A DNA stretch of 64,000 nt, from positions 1,220,001 through 1,284,000 of the forward strand of contig BSBM01000825.1 of the NCBI GenBank assembly GCA_027924585.1, read 5' to 3'. Below the pieces are notes generated by a model that saw only the letters and a list, made by a program, of their open reading frames with translations, searched no databases and was not told the origin of the DNA. Made by a program: the position numbers and the translations under genes. The DNA comes from Larix kaempferi. Lineage: Eukaryota > Streptophyta > Pinopsida > Pinales > Pinaceae. Below, piece after piece: positions 10,481-22,528 of this stretch. Numbering within the stretch: the first letter of the stretch is position 1; each line of letters begins with the position of its first letter.

Positions 10481-11402
10481 AGTGTCAGTATGAATAAGTA
10501 TATGAAGAACATGCACCTCATAGAACTATAGAGGCTATACCCATCCCTGAAGATGTAACACCTAAAGACCATGATATGATAGAACAACAAGAACCCCCCC
10601 TTTCAAACATTTCAAGAAAAAGAAAGCTAGCATGGACAAGAGATATTATACTAGGAGAAGAAAAGTATGGAGCTCCTAAAGGCTCCACTAGAGTAAGCAA
10701 AAAACCAAAGCCATTCTCCAACTATATGGATTTGATGTGTGATCTTGTAGATCAAGAACCTACTAGTTATGAAGAGGCAGTTCATAAGAAAGAATGGGTA
10801 GAGGCAATGACAGAGGAATACCAGTCAATAATGAAGAATGATGTTTGGGATATAGTTCCCAAACCAAAAGACAAAAGTGTGGTATCCTCCAAATGATTAT
10901 ACAAAATAAATCATGTTGCGGATGGTAGCATTGAAAAATATAAAGCAAGATTTGTGGCCAGGGGATTCTCTTAGAAAGAGGGAATTGACTATGAAAAAAC
11001 ATTTGCACCAGTTGCAAGGTACACTTCCATTAGAACCATCATGGCACTTGCATCCATGATGAAATGGGATTTACACCAGATGGATGTAAAGATAGCCTTC
11101 CTAAATGGTGTGATTGAGGAATAAGTGTACATAGAACAATCACAAGGATTTGAGGTGGAAGATGGAAGATCCCATGTATGCAAACTGAAGAAGGCCTTGT
11201 ATGGGTTGTAGCAAGCTCCCAAGGCTTGGTATGGAAGAATTGACAATTTCTTGACAAACTTGGGCTTTACCAAAAGTAAAGATGATCCTAATATTTATCT
11301 CAAGGTTATGAATGATGAACCTATCATATTGTTGTTATATGTGGATGATCTATTTCTGACTGGAAATGAGAAACAAATTATTGAGTGCAAGAAGAAGCTC
11401 TC
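10481..11402 (+). pseudogene. Reverse transcriptase of Copia A, N-terminal part
   Basis: Copia RT beginning with the SYEEAV...KKEWVEAMTEEY segment (about 10765-10830), then DGSIEKYKARFVARGFS, YTSIRT, HQMDVKIAFLNG and LKKALYGL. The catalytic YVDD is intact at 11338-11349. Stops at about 10894, 10972, 11122 and 11208 sit where Copia B or the family has Trp, Gln or Glu. The frame runs into gypsy B at 11402 after KKKLS and resumes at 33773 with LLEFEMKDLG. That fits direct insertion into a CTCTT target. Confidence 0.9.
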
Positions 11403-12154
11403 TGTTGACACTGTATTTGAATTATTCGAAGAAACCCTAAAAGGTCTGTCAAAAATACCCAAAAGAAGTAAATTTACTAAGGATGGGTTGAATGAAGGGT
11501 TATAATACAAAATTAGTAAAGCAAAAAACCTACAAGTGCAATAGTCCGAAAGAAATTATTGAAAAGGTTAAATCTTAGCGAAGTTTCAACGGCGGAGATG
11601 ATGAAAGAAAAGATCAACGGTTATCGTGGATTCCCACACTGCCCAAAAGTTCATTTGCAAATGATGGTGAGTGGTTGCGGACATAATACCGTTGGAGTAC
11701 GTGTTGCATTATTATTGTCCTGCATCAACATGATAGTGGTATCACAAACCACTACAGCACTGTGCAGAACCACCAAAGGATAATACGGGGTAAACGTGGA
11801 CCATAGCACGTGGCAGACGCAGAAGGCACAAGGGAATACACCATATGTTGACATAAATCGGATGGATGATATACATTGACATAAAATCTAAGGACGAGAT
11901 TCATCCACATCATGGGAAGTGCACACTCAATAGAGGAAAGAGTGGTTGCGGTAATTAAACCAATCTAACAGGTGTCAGAAAATGGTTGGTCCACACACAG
12001 TAAAAACCGGAGAGGAAAACCATTATTGGGATCGCGGATACCACCATCGAAAATAAAGAGGCACAAGATCTAATGGCTCAAATAAAAAAGCATGTGATCA
12101 ACGGTTGGAAATAAAGTACATTCAAAAAGCTGCCAGAAAGTTAAGAAAACGAGC

Positions 12155-12164
12155 TTATATAAAA
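12155..12164 (+). promoter_or_regulatory. Proximal TATA box in gypsy B 5' LTR
   Basis: TTATATAAAA in the context GAGCTTATATAAAAC lies about 180 bp upstream of the LTR ORF's ATG. It is conserved in the 3' LTR at 29538-29547. Position and sequence suit a promoter for the LTR-encoded ORF. Confidence 0.6.
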
Positions 12165-12337
12165 CAAAAGGGTTTTCAAATAACGACATTTTGTATATGT
12201 GTCATTGTTCCTGGAAGCTTTGAAGACTGGTGGAGATCAGCAGTAGCGACAGAAGGATAAAGATGTGTTTGTACAGGTAGGTTCTGGTGACCTGGCCCAC
12301 ATATTTTAACGAAAATTTGTTTGTAGAAACGATTTAA

Positions 12338-15300
12338 ATGGAAACTGTGCATGATATAGATGTTTTTAAAGCCAACGAATCCCTAGAAGATAGAGATAGG
12401 GACAGTTACGATACCCTAATTAGGTTACTGGTCGCTAAAGTCAAGCTTATGTTGTCTAAGTTATTAGAAGAAGGTATAGACATACACAGAGTCCACCAGT
12501 CATCCTTGTTATCCTTCTGCCCGGACGAAATCCCGTCTTTTCCATAATTTGTGTTGTGGTGTGCTGATATTTATTTCAGAGAAGAAAGAACTGTTTTAGA
12601 CAGTCGAAAAACTAGAGTCGTCTGCAAAATAGAGCCTACCGTCATAATTAAAGCCCTAGAAATAAATTTTTCCCAAACCCTCGAGTCTGAAAGTTTTTCC
12701 AAAACCTCTGTTATTGAATGTTATCATCAAACCCTTCAAGATAATAGAGAAATTTTTTTGTCTATGTGTCTTAAACCAGAAACAAACATTTCAGATATCC
12801 CTTACCCTATAGATATCGCTTTATTTGATGAAAAGACCCAGCTGGTTCTGACATTGTTGGCTTTAATCCTAAGGTTCGATATAGACATGTATGTAACTGA
12901 GTTTCAATTAAGCCTTTTTAATAAAACGAGTACAATTCAACCAGGGATTGATGAAAATCAAATTCCTCGACTTAACTTTGAAGAATTCTTAACTGAAAAG
13001 ATCCATGACCAGATGGTCAATTTCTCTACTCTCATACATTTCAGATTTCATTCATTTCTGATGAAAATGATCATGGTGGACAATCATGAAGAATTACAAT
13101 TCCTTGAAATCATTTTCACAAAGTTATTAGAAAATAATATGTTTAATTACATAAATTATATGCTCTCAGAAATTTACAGAATGATTTCTAGTGAAAGATT
13201 GCCTAGAGTATTACCATAAATGCAAGCATGTATGCAATTAAGTGCAGAATATGCTGTAGGAGATTGGTTCTTGTCAAAAGACAGTACAGTGATCAGGTTA
13301 TATGGTTTCAAACATAAACCCTATGTTTTACCGGCATTTCTTACCTTAAGGGTTTTCGCTTTGGAGTTCGTTAGGCAGAAGTTAATTGTTGAAGATAATA
13401 ATTTCTTTCTTTTCAAACAAGCAACAGATATCAAGTATCCGTTCACACTTGGCCCATTCACAGTGAAGAACAAAAATGCTGCTATTTATATAGAAAAACT
13501 ATTAAAAGATATGGGATTTGAGACAGACATGGCTATTGAATATGATCCGTTAAACATAATATCAAAACAGAGAATGGATCATCGCATCAAAGCATTGAAT
13601 CATCAGGTGATTAAGGGAATGTCTGATAGAGCAAATTGGCTGGATTATAAAGAAGAAATCATTCCATATTCTCAAGATAAAGAAATGATATTGACAGATA
13701 CAACAGCAGAGGCAGAAAGCACGATGAATACTACAATGGTAGGGTTGAAAAGGCCCATACAAGATGTAGTGAACATTGAAAGTGAAGAAGCGGAAAAAGG
13801 GAAAAAATTAAAAATGGATTAGCAACAAGAGTTAATGGCAGTTTCAAAAGAGGAAGGGAGAACCGAAGTCAAAATACCAGAGGTCATGGTAAAGGAGTAT
13901 AGTATTAAAGAATCCCCGGTAGAAGATTATGTAAATAAACCACACAATCTGATGGATGTATTTAATGAGCACAGTCAAAATAAACAGGAATCCTCTCGGA
14001 AAACCAGTCAGTTATTTCCAAACGTTAGGAATATATCCAACACTGAAGTCAGTTTATTTACTAGCAGAAATGTCAAAGAAAATTCTTTAAAATTTTCAGT
14101 TGTTACTAAAGATAAGATCTCAGAGATGAAAGTTGATTTGACAAAAATCAATGCCCCAAATAAAATTTTATTACATAGACAAATAGGAGAGGTTATATAC
14201 TCAGATTATTTGGGAGCGATCTTAAAGGTAGACAAGTTGAAAATTTTAGTAGATAAATTAAATAACCAGTTGAGACAAGAAAAAATAGAAAATAAGTCTC
14301 GACAGCAGCAAATAAAAAGATTACAAACAGATTTGATAAACAAAGAGGGAGACGCAGCAGCAAATTTACTAGAAGAAAAGGATAACACAATTAAAATGTT
14401 AAGGCCAAAGCTGAAAATCCCAGACACTTTGCTTATCCAAGGAGCCGAACTAACAGTACTGGAAAAAGAAAAAGAAGAGCTATCAAATGAAGTAAAAGAT
14501 ATTACTGCAAAAATGTTGAAACTCACTGAAGAAAAAGTTCATTGGGAAAAGAGAATATTTGTTTGGAAGAGCAATTGGAAGAAATAAAGAAAAGGTTAGC
14601 AGAATTAGGTCAGCAACAAGTACATGCAGGTACAGATGAAGATAAAACTGGATTGGACAGTCTCTTACAAGCCATGTCCTAGGTAAGTCTGAAAGATGTC
14701 GAGCTTAAATAATTGAAAATTGGAGTACAGAAGCTAAAAGAAGAAAATGAAAAAAAGGATAAGGAAATTAAAACTTTGCAAACAAGGAATCATGAATTAT
14801 CTGATAATAATAAAGGTTTGGTAGCTCATGTAACAGGACAAGCTGCAATGCAAGGTTGCAAACATATGGTATGGGATCAAATTATAAAGGAAGTTGAAAA
14901 ATTAAGACCTTATCTTGATTATATGAGAATCAAAGAAAAAGTGGCCAAAGATGCTTTTGAAAGTTGCAGAGCAGTCAGAGAGAATTTAAACAGAAAGCCA
15001 AAAGAAATAGCACAAAGGGAAATAACTTTCTTAAATAGTTTAACTAAAGCAGATTTGACAACAACGAATATAATGAATAGAATTTCAGTCATTACATGGG
15101 CCAGAAGAATCTTGGGAAAATATTCACATGTTGAAAATGTTGAAGTTAAAGCTGGAGATATATGAGAGGAAGTAATAAAGTTTAAGAAGCAATTTGAAAA
15201 ATTAATAAACAAAGGATTCCCTACTTTTTGGGATGAAAAGAATGAATTGATTCCTCCAAATGAATATAAGAGGTTATTGTTTGACATAATAATGGATCAC

Positions 15301-15543
15301 AAAAAGTTTCAGAATTTGGATCATATGCTTACTGGAAAGATTTTAATGGAGAAACTTGTGGAGCACTTTAAAATTTTAAATATGTTGATCTCAATCTGTG
15401 AGAATCTTTGTTTTGTTTCTTATGCAGGTCACCTTGAAATGCGAGTCCTGGTGAAGGAAATGAGCAATTATGATCTACCCACGGTCGACCAATGGAACTA
15501 TGTGGGTAAATATGGAAGGACAAGATATTCTGTTTATTCATAG
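12338..15543 (+). pseudogene. LTR-encoded coiled-coil ORF, copy 1 (5' LTR)
   Basis: The start is ATG 12338 (METVHDIDVFK) and the end TAG 15541-15543; about 1,068 codons if frameshifts are ignored. Residues 1-280 are globular and helix-rich (CKIEPTVIIKALEI, FLTEKIHDQMV). Residues about 290-480 include YGFKHKPYVLPAFLTLRVFA and FTLGPFTVKNKNAAIYIEKL. A Glu/Lys-rich linker follows, then a long coiled coil (about 590-800, e.g. ILVDKLNNQLRQEK) and a C-terminal helical domain (VWDQIIKEVEKLRPYLDYMR). No enzyme motif or membrane segment is seen. Stops lie at 12545, 13217, 13820, 14680, 14710 and 15163, with a frameshift near 14545. I do not recognise the family; it is related in layout to pseudogene E. 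Confidence 0.75.
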
Positions 15544-16231
15544 ATACATTTATAATTTTTGCCAAGTGGCAAAAATGATGTTTTTATTTTAAAAATTTGT
15601 AATATTGTTTAAAGACAGTTATCTTTCAAGTTAAGACATTTTCAGTTACTAGTTAAAAGAAGCGGTTATGTCAAACTTCTTTCGAATTTTGTATAAAAGA
15701 CAATGAGAATCATTTTTGAAAGGGTTGGAAACTCTTTGAGAGACAGTAAGTTTTGAAGTCAGATTTTGATAGAATAATAGAAAGCCGTACAGTGGAAATA
15801 CCTATCTTTGGAGACCAGAGATTCATGTGTTGATCATTTTTATAGTCTATCTTTTCCCTCATCTCTATATGTGCATGTTTACTTTCTTTGTTATATCTCC
15901 CATTATGTTCTTCTTCTATGCTTAAATGAACGTTTAAAATAAATCGGGATTCATATTGGTTATGCTTCATTTTATCGCATTTAAGTATCCATTATTTCTC
16001 CAAAGTTGACAATGGATTCATCCTAGTTAGATGCTTGTTGTTGATGGATTATCATTATTTATTTATATACCACCTGCAAAATCAAATTGACTGTGATATG
16101 GTTGCTATCTTGCCTCTGTGAAAATCTATTTGGTATAAATCTCTTGCTGGCATGTTAGATATTTGAAAGTTGACTCCATACCCAATGTTTCTTGTTTCCT
16201 TTTCAACCAAGTAAATCATTTTGAGAAATTT
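15544..16231 (+). other. 3' non-coding part of unit 1
   Basis: AT-rich sequence after the ORF stop, repeated after each ORF copy (18595-19292, 21661-22347 and 32927-33612). It contains an AATAAA within AAAATAAATCGGG near 15936, a possible polyadenylation signal for an LTR-ORF transcript. I see no coding potential. Confidence 0.5.
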
Positions 16232-16237
16232 ACAGAA

Positions 16238-18594
16238 TGATTTCTGGTGAAAGATTGCCTAGAGTATTACCAGAAATGCAAGCATGTATGCAATTAAGTG
16301 CAGAATACACAGTAGGAGATTGGTTCTTGTCAAAAGACAGTACAGTGATCAGGTTATATGGTTTCAAACATAAACCCTATGTTCTACCGATGTTTCTTAC
16401 CTTAAGGGTTTTCGCTTTGGAGTTCCTTAGGCAGAAGTTAATTGTTGAAGATAATAATTTTTTGCTTTTCAAACAAGCAACAGATATCAAGTATCCGTTC
16501 ACACTTGGCACATTCACAGTGAAGAACAAAAACGCTGCTATTTATATAGAAAAATTATTAAAAGATATTGGATTTGAGACAGACATGGTTATTGAATATG
16601 ATCCGTTAAAAATAATATCAAAACGGAGAATGGATCATCGCATCAAAGCGTTGAATCATCAGGTGATTAACGGAATGTCTGATAGAGAAAATTGGCTGGA
16701 TTATAAGGAAGAAATAATTCCAGATTCTCAAGATAAAGAAATGATATTGACAGATACAACAGCAGAGGCAGAAAGCACGATGAATATTGCAATGGTAGGT
16801 TTGAAAAGGCCCATACAAGACGTAGTGAACATTGAAAGTGAAGAAGCAAAAAAAGGAAAAAAATTAAAAATAGATGAGCAACAAGAGTTAATGGCAGTTT
16901 CAAAAGAGGAAGGGAGAACCAAAGTCAAAATACCATAGGTCATGGTAAAGGAGTACAGTATTAAAGAATCCCCGGTAGAAGATGATGTAAATAAACCACA
17001 CAATCTGATGGATTTATTTAATGAGCACAGTCAAAATAAAATCCTCTCGGCAAACCAGTCAGTTATTTCCAAAGGTTAGGAATATATCCAACACTGAAGT
17101 TAGTTTATTTACTAGCAGAAATGTTAAAGAAAATTCTTTAAAATTTTCGGTTGTTACTAAAGATAAGATCTCAGAGATGAAAGTTGATTTGACAAAAATC
17201 AATACCCTAGATAAAATTTTATTACATAGACAAACAGGAGAGGTTATATACTCAGATTATTTGGGAGCGATCTTAAAGGTAGACAAGTTGAAAATTTTAG
17301 TAGATAAATTAAATAACCAGTTGAGACAAGAAAAAACAGAAAATAAGTCTCGACAACAGCAAATAAAAAGATTACAAACAGATTTGATAAACAAAGAGGG
17401 AGATGCAACAACAAATTTACTCAAAGAAAAGGATAACACAATTCAAATGTTAAGGCCAAAGCTGAAAATCCCAGACACTTTGCTTATCCAAGGAGCCGAA
17501 CTAATAGTACTGGAAAAAGAAAAAGAAGAGCTGTCAAATGAAGTAAAAGATATTACTGCAAAAATGTTGAAGCTCACTAAAGAAAAATTTCATTGGGAAA
17601 AAGAGAAGATTTGTTTGGAAGAGCAATTGGAAGAAATAAAGAAAAAGGTTAGCAGAATTAAGTCAGAAACAGGTACATGCAGGTATAGATGAAGATAAAA
17701 CTGGATTGGACAGTCTCTTACAAGCCATGTCCCAGGTAAGTCTGAAAGATGTCGAGCTTAAAGAATTGAAAATTGGAGTACAGAAGCTAAAAGAAGAAAA
17801 TGAAAAAAAGGATAAGGAAATTAAAACTTTGCAAATAAGGAATCATGAATTATCTGATAATAATAAAGGTTTGGCAGCTCATGTAATAGGACAGGCTGCA
17901 ATGCAAGGTTTCAAACATATGGTATGGGATCAAATTATAAAGGAAGTTGAAAAATTAAGACCTTATCTTGATTATATGAGAATCAAAGAAAAAGTGGCCA
18001 AAGATGCTTTTGAAAGTTGCAGAGCAGTCAGAGAGAATTTAAACAGAAAGCCAAAAGAAATAGCACAAAGGGCAATAACTTTTTTAAATATTTTAACTGA
18101 AGCATATTTGACAACAATGAATATAATGAATAGCATTTCAGTCATTACATGGGCCAGAAGAATCTTGGAAAAATATTCACATGTTGAAAATGTTGAAGTT
18201 AAAGCTGGAGATATATGAGAGGAAGTAATAAAGTTTAAGAAGCGATTTGAAAAATTAATAAACAAACGATTTTTGCTTTTTGCGATGAAAAGCATGAATT
18301 GATTCCTCCAAATTAATATAAGAGGTTATTGTTTGACATAATAATTGATTACAAAAAGTTTCAGAATTTGGATCATATGCTTACTGGAAAGATTTTAATG
18401 GAGAAACTTGCGAAGGACTTTGAAATTTTAAATATGCTGATCTCAATCTGTGAGGATCTTCCTCTTGTTTCTTATGCAGGTCACCTTGAAATGCAAGTCC
18501 TAGTGAAGGAAATGAGCAATTATGATCTACCCATGGTCGAGCAATGGAACTATGTGGGTAAATATGGAAGGACAAGATTTTTTGTCCATTCATA
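16238..18594 (+). pseudogene. Partial LTR ORF, copy 2 (unit 2)
   Basis: The frame opens at the internal Met of MISGERLPRVLPEMQ (the same residue is at 13183 in copy 1). It lacks the N-terminal 280 residues because the tandem unit begins there. Glu codon GAA is kept where copies 1 and 3 have TAA. A 5-6 base deletion near 17040 shifts frame, a second shift lies near 17655-17700 and a third near 18270-18320. Stops include TAG at about 16936 and TGA at about 18216. The content is otherwise the same coiled-coil and C-terminal helical domains. It is not functional as it stands. Confidence 0.8.
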
Positions 18595-19297
18595 GATACA
18601 TTTAGAATTTTTGCCAAGTGGCAAAAATGATGTTTTTATTTTAAAAATTTGTAATATTATTTAAAGACAGTTATCTTTCGAGTTAAGACATTTTCAGTTA
18701 CTAGTTAAAAGAAGCGGTTATGTCAAACTTCTTTCGAATTTTGTATAAAAGACAATGAGAATCATTTTTGAAAGGGTTGGAAACTCTTTGAGAGACAATA
18801 AGTTTTGAAGTCAGATTTTGATAGAATAATAGAAAGCCATACAGTGGAAATACCTATCTTTGGAGACCAGAGATTCATGTGTTGATCATTTTTACAGTCT
18901 GTCTTTTCCCTCATCTATATATGTGCATGTTTACTTCTTTGTTATATCTCCCATTATGTTCTTCTTCTATGCTTAAATGAACGTTTAAAATAAATCGGGA
19001 TTCATATTGGTTATGCCTCGTTTTATCGCATTTAAGTATCCATTATTTCTCCAAAGTTGACAATGGATTCATCCTTGTTATATGCTTGTTGTTGATGGAT
19101 TATCATTATTTCTTTCTATACCACCTGCAAAATCAAATTGACTGTGATATGGTTGCTATCTTGCCTCTGTGAAAATCTATTTGGTATAAATCTCTTGCTG
19201 GCATGTTAGATATTTGAAAGTTGACTCCATACCCAATGTTTCTTGTTTCCTTTTCAACCAAATAAATCATTTTGAGAAATTTTGAGAAATTTACAGA

Positions 19298-21660
19298 ATG
19301 ATTTCTGGTGAAAGATTGCCTAGAGTATTACCATAAATGCAAGCATGTATGCAATTAAGTGCAGAATACGTTGTAGGAGATTGGTTCTTGTCAAAATACA
19401 GTACAGTGATCAGGTGATATGGTTTCAAACATAAACCCTATGTTTTACCGACGTTTCTTACCTTAAGGGTTTTCGCTTTGGAGTTCCTTAGGCAGAAGTT
19501 AATTATTGAAGATAATAATTTCTTGCTTTGCAAACAAGCAACAGATATCAAGTATCCGTTCACACTTGGCCCATTCACAGTGAAGAACAAAAACGCTGCT
19601 ATTTATATAGAAAATTTATTAAAAGATATTGGATTTGAGACAGACATGGCTATTGAATATGATCCGTTAAACATAATATCAAAACGGAGAATGGATCATC
19701 GCATCAAAGCGTTGAATCATCAGGTGATTAAGAGAATGTCTGATAGAGAAAATTGGCTGGATTGTAAGGAATAAATCATTTCAAATTCTCAAGATAAAGA
19801 AATGATATTGATAGATACAACAGCAGAGGCAGAAAGCACGATGAATACTGCAATGGTAGGGTTGAAAAGGCCCATACAAGACGTAGTGAACATTGAAAGT
19901 GAAGAAGCAGAAAAAGGGAAAAAATTAAAAATGGATGAGCAACAAGAGTTAATGGCAGTTTCAGAAGAGGAAGGGAGAACCGAAGTCAAAATACCAGAGG
20001 TCATGGTAAAGGAGTACAGTCTTAAAGAATCCCCGGTAGAAGATGATGTAAATAAACCACACAATCTAATGGATGTATTTAATGAGCACAGTCAAAATAA
20101 ACAGGAATCCTCTCGGCAAACCAGTCAATTATTTCCAAAGGTTAGGAATATATCCAACACTGAAGTCAGTTTATTTACTAGCAGAAATGTCAACGAAAAT
20201 TCTTTAAAATTTTCAGTTGTTACTAAAGATAAGATCTTAGAGATGAAAGTTGATTTGACAAAAATCAATGCCCCAGATAAAATTTTATTACATAGACAAA
20301 CAGGAGAGGTTATATACTTAGATTATTTGGTAGCAATCTTAAAGGTAGACAAGTTGAAAATTTTAGTAGATAAATTAAATAACCAGCTGAGACAAGAAAA
20401 AACAGAAAATAAGTCTCGACAGCAGCAAATAAAAAGATTACAAATAGATTTGATTATCAAAGAGGGAGATGCAGCAGCAAATTTACTCAAAGAAAAGGAT
20501 AACACAATTCAAATGTTAAGGCCAAAGCTGAAAATTCCAGACACTTTGCTTATCCAAGGAGTTGAACTAACAGTACTGGAAAAAGAAAAAGAAGAGTTGT
20601 CAAATGAAGTAAAAGATATTACTGCAAAAATGTTGAAGCTCACTGAAGAAAAATTTCATTGGGAAAAAGAGAAGATTTGTTTGGAAGAGCAATTGAAAGA
20701 AATAAAGAAAAGGTTAGCAGAATTAGGTTAGCAACAGGTACATGCAGGTACAGATGAAGATAAAACTGGATTGGACAGTCTCTTACAAGCCATGTCCCAG
20801 GTAAGTCTGAAAGATGTAGAGCTTAAAGAATTGAAAATTGGAGTACAGAAGCTAAAAGAAGAAAATGAAAAAAAGGATAAGGAAATTAAAACTTTGCAAA
20901 CAAGGAATCATGAATTATCTGATAATAATAAAGGTTTGGCAGCTCATGTAATAGGATAGGCTGCAATGCAAGGTTGCAAACATATGGTATGGGATCAAAT
21001 TATAAAGGAAGTTGAAAAATTAAGACCTTATCTTGATTATATGAGAATCAAAGAAAAAGTGGCCAAAGATGCTTTTGAAAGTTGCAGAGTAGTCAGAGAG
21101 AATTTAAACAGAAAGCCAAAAGAAATAGCACAAAGGGCAATAACTTTCTTAAATAGTTTAACTGAATCAGATTTGACAACAATGAATATAATGAATAGAA
21201 TTTCAGTCATTACATGGGCCAGAAGAATCTTGGGAAAATATTCACATGTTGAAAATGTTGAAGTTAAAGCTGGAGATATATGAGAGGAAGTAATAAAGTT
21301 TAAGAAGCGATTTGAAAAATTAATAAACAAAGGATTCCCTGCTTTTTGGGATGAAAAGCATGAATTGATTCCTCCAAATGAATATAAGAGGTTATTGTTT
21401 GACATAATAATGGATCACAAAAAGTTTCAGAATTTGGATCATATGCTTACTGGAAAGATTTTAATGGAGAAACTTGCGGAGGACTTTGAAATTTTAAATA
21501 TGTTGATCTCAATCTGTGAGAATCTTCGTCTTGTTTCTTATGCAGGTCACCTTGAAATGTGAGTCCTGGTGAAGGAAATGAGCAATTATGATCTACCCAC
21601 GATCGACCAATGGAACTATGTGGGTAAATATGGAAGGACAAGATATTCTGTCCATTCATA
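19298..21660 (+). pseudogene. Partial LTR ORF, copy 3 (unit 3)
   Basis: Same N-terminally truncated frame as copy 2. Unlike the other copies it stays in a single reading frame from 19298 to the terminal stop at 21658-21660. It is broken only by point nonsense codons (TAA about 19334, TGA about 19415, TAA about 19772, TAG about 20729, TAG about 20957, TGA about 21281 and TGA about 21559). The longest uninterrupted piece is 309 codons (19802-20731). Start at the internal Met is by comparison with copy 2. Confidence 0.8.
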
Positions 21661-22361
21661 GATACATTTAGAATGTTTGCCAAGTGGCAAAAATGATGTT
21701 TTTATTTTGAAAATTTGTAATATTGTTTAAAGACAGTTATCTTTTGAGTTAAGATATTTTCAGTTACTAGTTCAAAGAAGCGGTTATGTCAAGCTTCTTT
21801 CGAATTTTGTATAAAAGACAATGAGAATCATTTTTGAAAGGGTTGGAAACTCTTTGAGAGACAATAAGTTTTGAAGTCAGATTTTGATAGAATAATAGAA
21901 ATCTATACAGTGGAAATACCTCTTTTTGGAGACCAGAGATTCATGTGTTGATCATTTTTACAGTCTGTCTTTTTCCTCATCTCTATATGTTCATGTTTAC
22001 TTTCTTTGTTATATCTCCGATTATGTTCTTCTTTTATGCTTAAATGAACGTTTAAAATAAATCGGGATTCATATTGGTTATGCCTCGTTTTATCGCATTT
22101 AAGTATCCATTATTTCTCCAAAGTTTATAATGGATTCATCCTAGTTAGATGCTTGTTGTTGATGGATTATCATTATTTCTTTCTATACCACCTACAAAAT
22201 CAAATTGACTGTGATATGGTTGCTATCTTGCCTCTGTGAAAATCTATTTGTTATAAATCTCTTGCTAGCATGTTAGATATTTGAAAGTTGACTCCATACC
22301 CAATGTTTCTTGTTTCCTTTTCAACCAAGTAAATCATTTTGAGAAATTTTGAGTGTGTTTC

Positions 22362-22372
22362 TATATATATTT
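22362..22372 (+). promoter_or_regulatory. Distal TATA box in gypsy B 5' LTR
   Basis: TATATATATTT in TTTCTATATATATTTAG lies about 140 bp before the LTR end and is conserved at 33627-33637 in the 3' LTR. It lies outside the tandem units. It is well placed to start genomic RNA just upstream of the primer site, which would put the LTR ORF in U3. The assignment is inferred from position. Confidence 0.5.
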
Positions 22373-22510
22373 AGCCTTTACATATATCTCATGAGAGAGC
22401 CCTCTATGGTGGAAAAAATGGCTAAGTTTTCTACCTAAAGTTTGGTTTGAAATAAGTTACCTTAGGTGTTATTCTTTTACAACCAGGATAAAATCTGAGT
22501 GTTAACTTTT

Positions 22511-22528
22511 TGGTGCCGTTGCTAGGGA
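22511..22528 (+). other. Primer-binding site of gypsy B
   Basis: TGGTGCCGTTGCTAGGGA, three bases inside the 5' LTR, is a mutated form of the TGGCGCCGTTGCC-type site. That site is common in plant Athila/Tat gypsy elements and is usually attributed to tRNA-Asp. Confidence 0.8.

Larger units (their letters stand above)
13176..22347 (+). repeat. Three tandem 3.06-kb units inside the 5' LTR
   Basis: Units begin at the ACAGAATGATTTCT motif at 13176, 16232 and 19293. Each carries the distal two-thirds of the LTR ORF plus about 690 bp of 3' non-coding sequence. The joints lie in AAATCATTTTGAGAAATTT|ACAG. The donor ends share AGAAATTT (CTCAGAAATTTACAG at about 13166-13180 and TTTGAGAAATTTTGAG at the unit end). 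The second joint has an extra TTTGAGAAAT. Unit lengths are 3,056, 3,061 and about 3,055 bp. Confidence 0.93.
11403..22507 (+). repeat. 5' LTR of gypsy B (11.1 kb, internally triplicated)
   Basis: It consists of a 1.77-kb single-copy start (11403-13175) and three tandem units (about 13176-16231, 16232-19292 and 19293-22347). A 160-bp single-copy end (22348-22507) matches the 3' LTR end at 33613-33772. The arithmetic closes: the excess over the 3' LTR (6,120 bp) equals two units (3,056 + 3,061 bp) within a few bases. Confidence 0.92.

Noticed and set aside
12277-12326. 50-nt intron in the 5' leader of the LTR ORF (CAG|GTAGG ... TTTGTAG)
   Set aside because: Splice dinucleotides are present and similar in the 3' LTR, but 50 nt is shorter than usual plant introns.
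12338-22000. A tandem array of host coiled-coil genes
   Set aside because: All copies lie between matching LTR ends, and an equivalent copy sits in the 3' LTR at the same offset, so the array belongs to gypsy B and is not a host gene cluster.
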